The notes under the pieces are model-generated. The model searched no databases and had not been told where the DNA came from. It saw nothing but the letters and a program-made list of their open reading frames with translations. Below, in pieces: positions 63,842 to 64,000 of a stretch of 64,000 nucleotides of DNA (the stretch's first letter is position 1; every line of letters begins with the position of its first letter). Source of the stretch: Herbaspirillum frisingense GSF30 (GTDB lineage: Bacteria > Pseudomonadota > Gammaproteobacteria > Burkholderiales > Burkholderiaceae_D); assembly GCF_000300975.2 (NCBI RefSeq), contig NZ_AEEC02000016.1, forward strand, positions 56,672 through 120,671. The letters are read 5' to 3'. The position numbers and the translations under genes were made by a program.

Positions 63842-63857
63842 ATGATAACGCTAACAT
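63842..63857. promoter_or_regulatory. GntR/LacI-type operator 2 of the gluconate operon
   Basis: ATGATAACGCTAACAT resembles operator 1 read in the opposite direction; centre-to-centre distance is 24 bp. The pair suggests cooperative binding of a LacI-type repressor. Confidence 0.6.
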
Positions 63858-64000
63858 TTTGCGCGGGTCAAACACTTGTTGTGCTGCAGTGCGGCAGAAG
63901 GACGGGCGAACGGAGGGCCGGGCGTGCCGTACGGAAATCATTTTCTTTCGGGTGTGCTCCGGACTCATCCTGCCGGGGGAGGATGGCGGTGCTCTGTCGT

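Larger units (their letters stand above)
63612..64000. other. Regulatory region of the idonate/gluconate operon, no gene
   Basis: The last 389 bp contain the promoter of the operon starting at 63611 and two operator-like dyads at 63818-63833 and 63842-63857. I see no convincing coding sequence; small frames here lack family features. A regulator gene could begin beyond the window end. Confidence 0.65.

Noticed and set aside
63753..63968. A 71-codon minus-strand frame at the right edge
   Set aside because: It covers the two gluconate-type operators, is Arg/Pro-rich and has no family features.

Overview
The window is a GC-rich, densely coded bacterial chromosome segment. Its gene content points to a betaproteobacterium of the Oxalobacteraceae, most like Herbaspirillum. 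The clues are many LysR regulators, DppBCDF-type and TRAP importers, a complete homogentisate route, an Entner-Doudoroff block with HexR, and no PTS genes in view. The genus is an inference from gene content and style; no 16S or tRNA gene is present.

Layout. (1) 1-6150: a truncated LysR gene, a D-threonine aldolase/D-serine dehydratase-like enzyme, and a minus-strand operon of RidA-like protein, aldehyde dehydrogenase and M20 amidohydrolase, with a divergent LysR gene. Both promoters carry the same CATTAA-N7-TTAATG operator architecture. (2) 6172-14678, minus: HAD hydrolase, Tat-exported solute-binding protein, two permeases, a double-ATPase, a bicupin and a DAO-type flavoenzyme, which look like one uptake and catabolism unit. 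(3) 15246-23252, plus: two paralogous tandem-GNAT proteins bracket a GhrA-like reductase, a PuuB-like oxidase and GabD; a class III aminotransferase and an Lrp-type regulator follow. (4) 23569-25596: an orphan long FliD with a leader holding three consecutive perfect inverted repeats. (5) 25752-32968: a MaoC-like hydratase, the MFS-hmgA-fahA-maiA operon with its divergent LysR gene, and a formamidase-like hydrolase. (6) 33020-34013: a HigB/HigA-type toxin-antitoxin pair in lower-GC DNA. (7) 34157-39317: a PepSY/flavodoxin/reductase fusion behind a Fur-like box, a phospholipase D-type lipoprotein and a secreted protein of unknown function. (8) 39383-46106: LysR, SDR, TRAP transporter and a split transketolase, which looks like an unassigned carbohydrate pathway. 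(9) 46131-48778: an antitoxin remnant, cytochrome c, LysR and lgt. (10) 48854-56876: edd-eda diverging from pgi-zwf-hexR, then tal. (11) 56955-58496: a chemoreceptor. (12) 58701-63611: an L-idonate/gluconate operon (permease, gluconokinase, 5-ketogluconate reductase, L-idonate dehydrogenase).

Working together, blocks 10 and 12 form a full path: L-idonate to 5-ketogluconate to gluconate to 6-phosphogluconate to KDPG to pyruvate plus glyceraldehyde-3-phosphate, joined by Pgi and Zwf from hexose phosphates. They also share regulation. A TGTTAGCGTTAACA operator lies both before edd and before the gluconate permease, and HexR-like boxes lie between edd and pgi. The homogentisate block converts an imported aromatic acid, through homogentisate, to fumarate and acetoacetate. 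The least explained units are the SDR/TRAP/split-transketolase operon, the tandem-GNAT cluster and the FliD leader.
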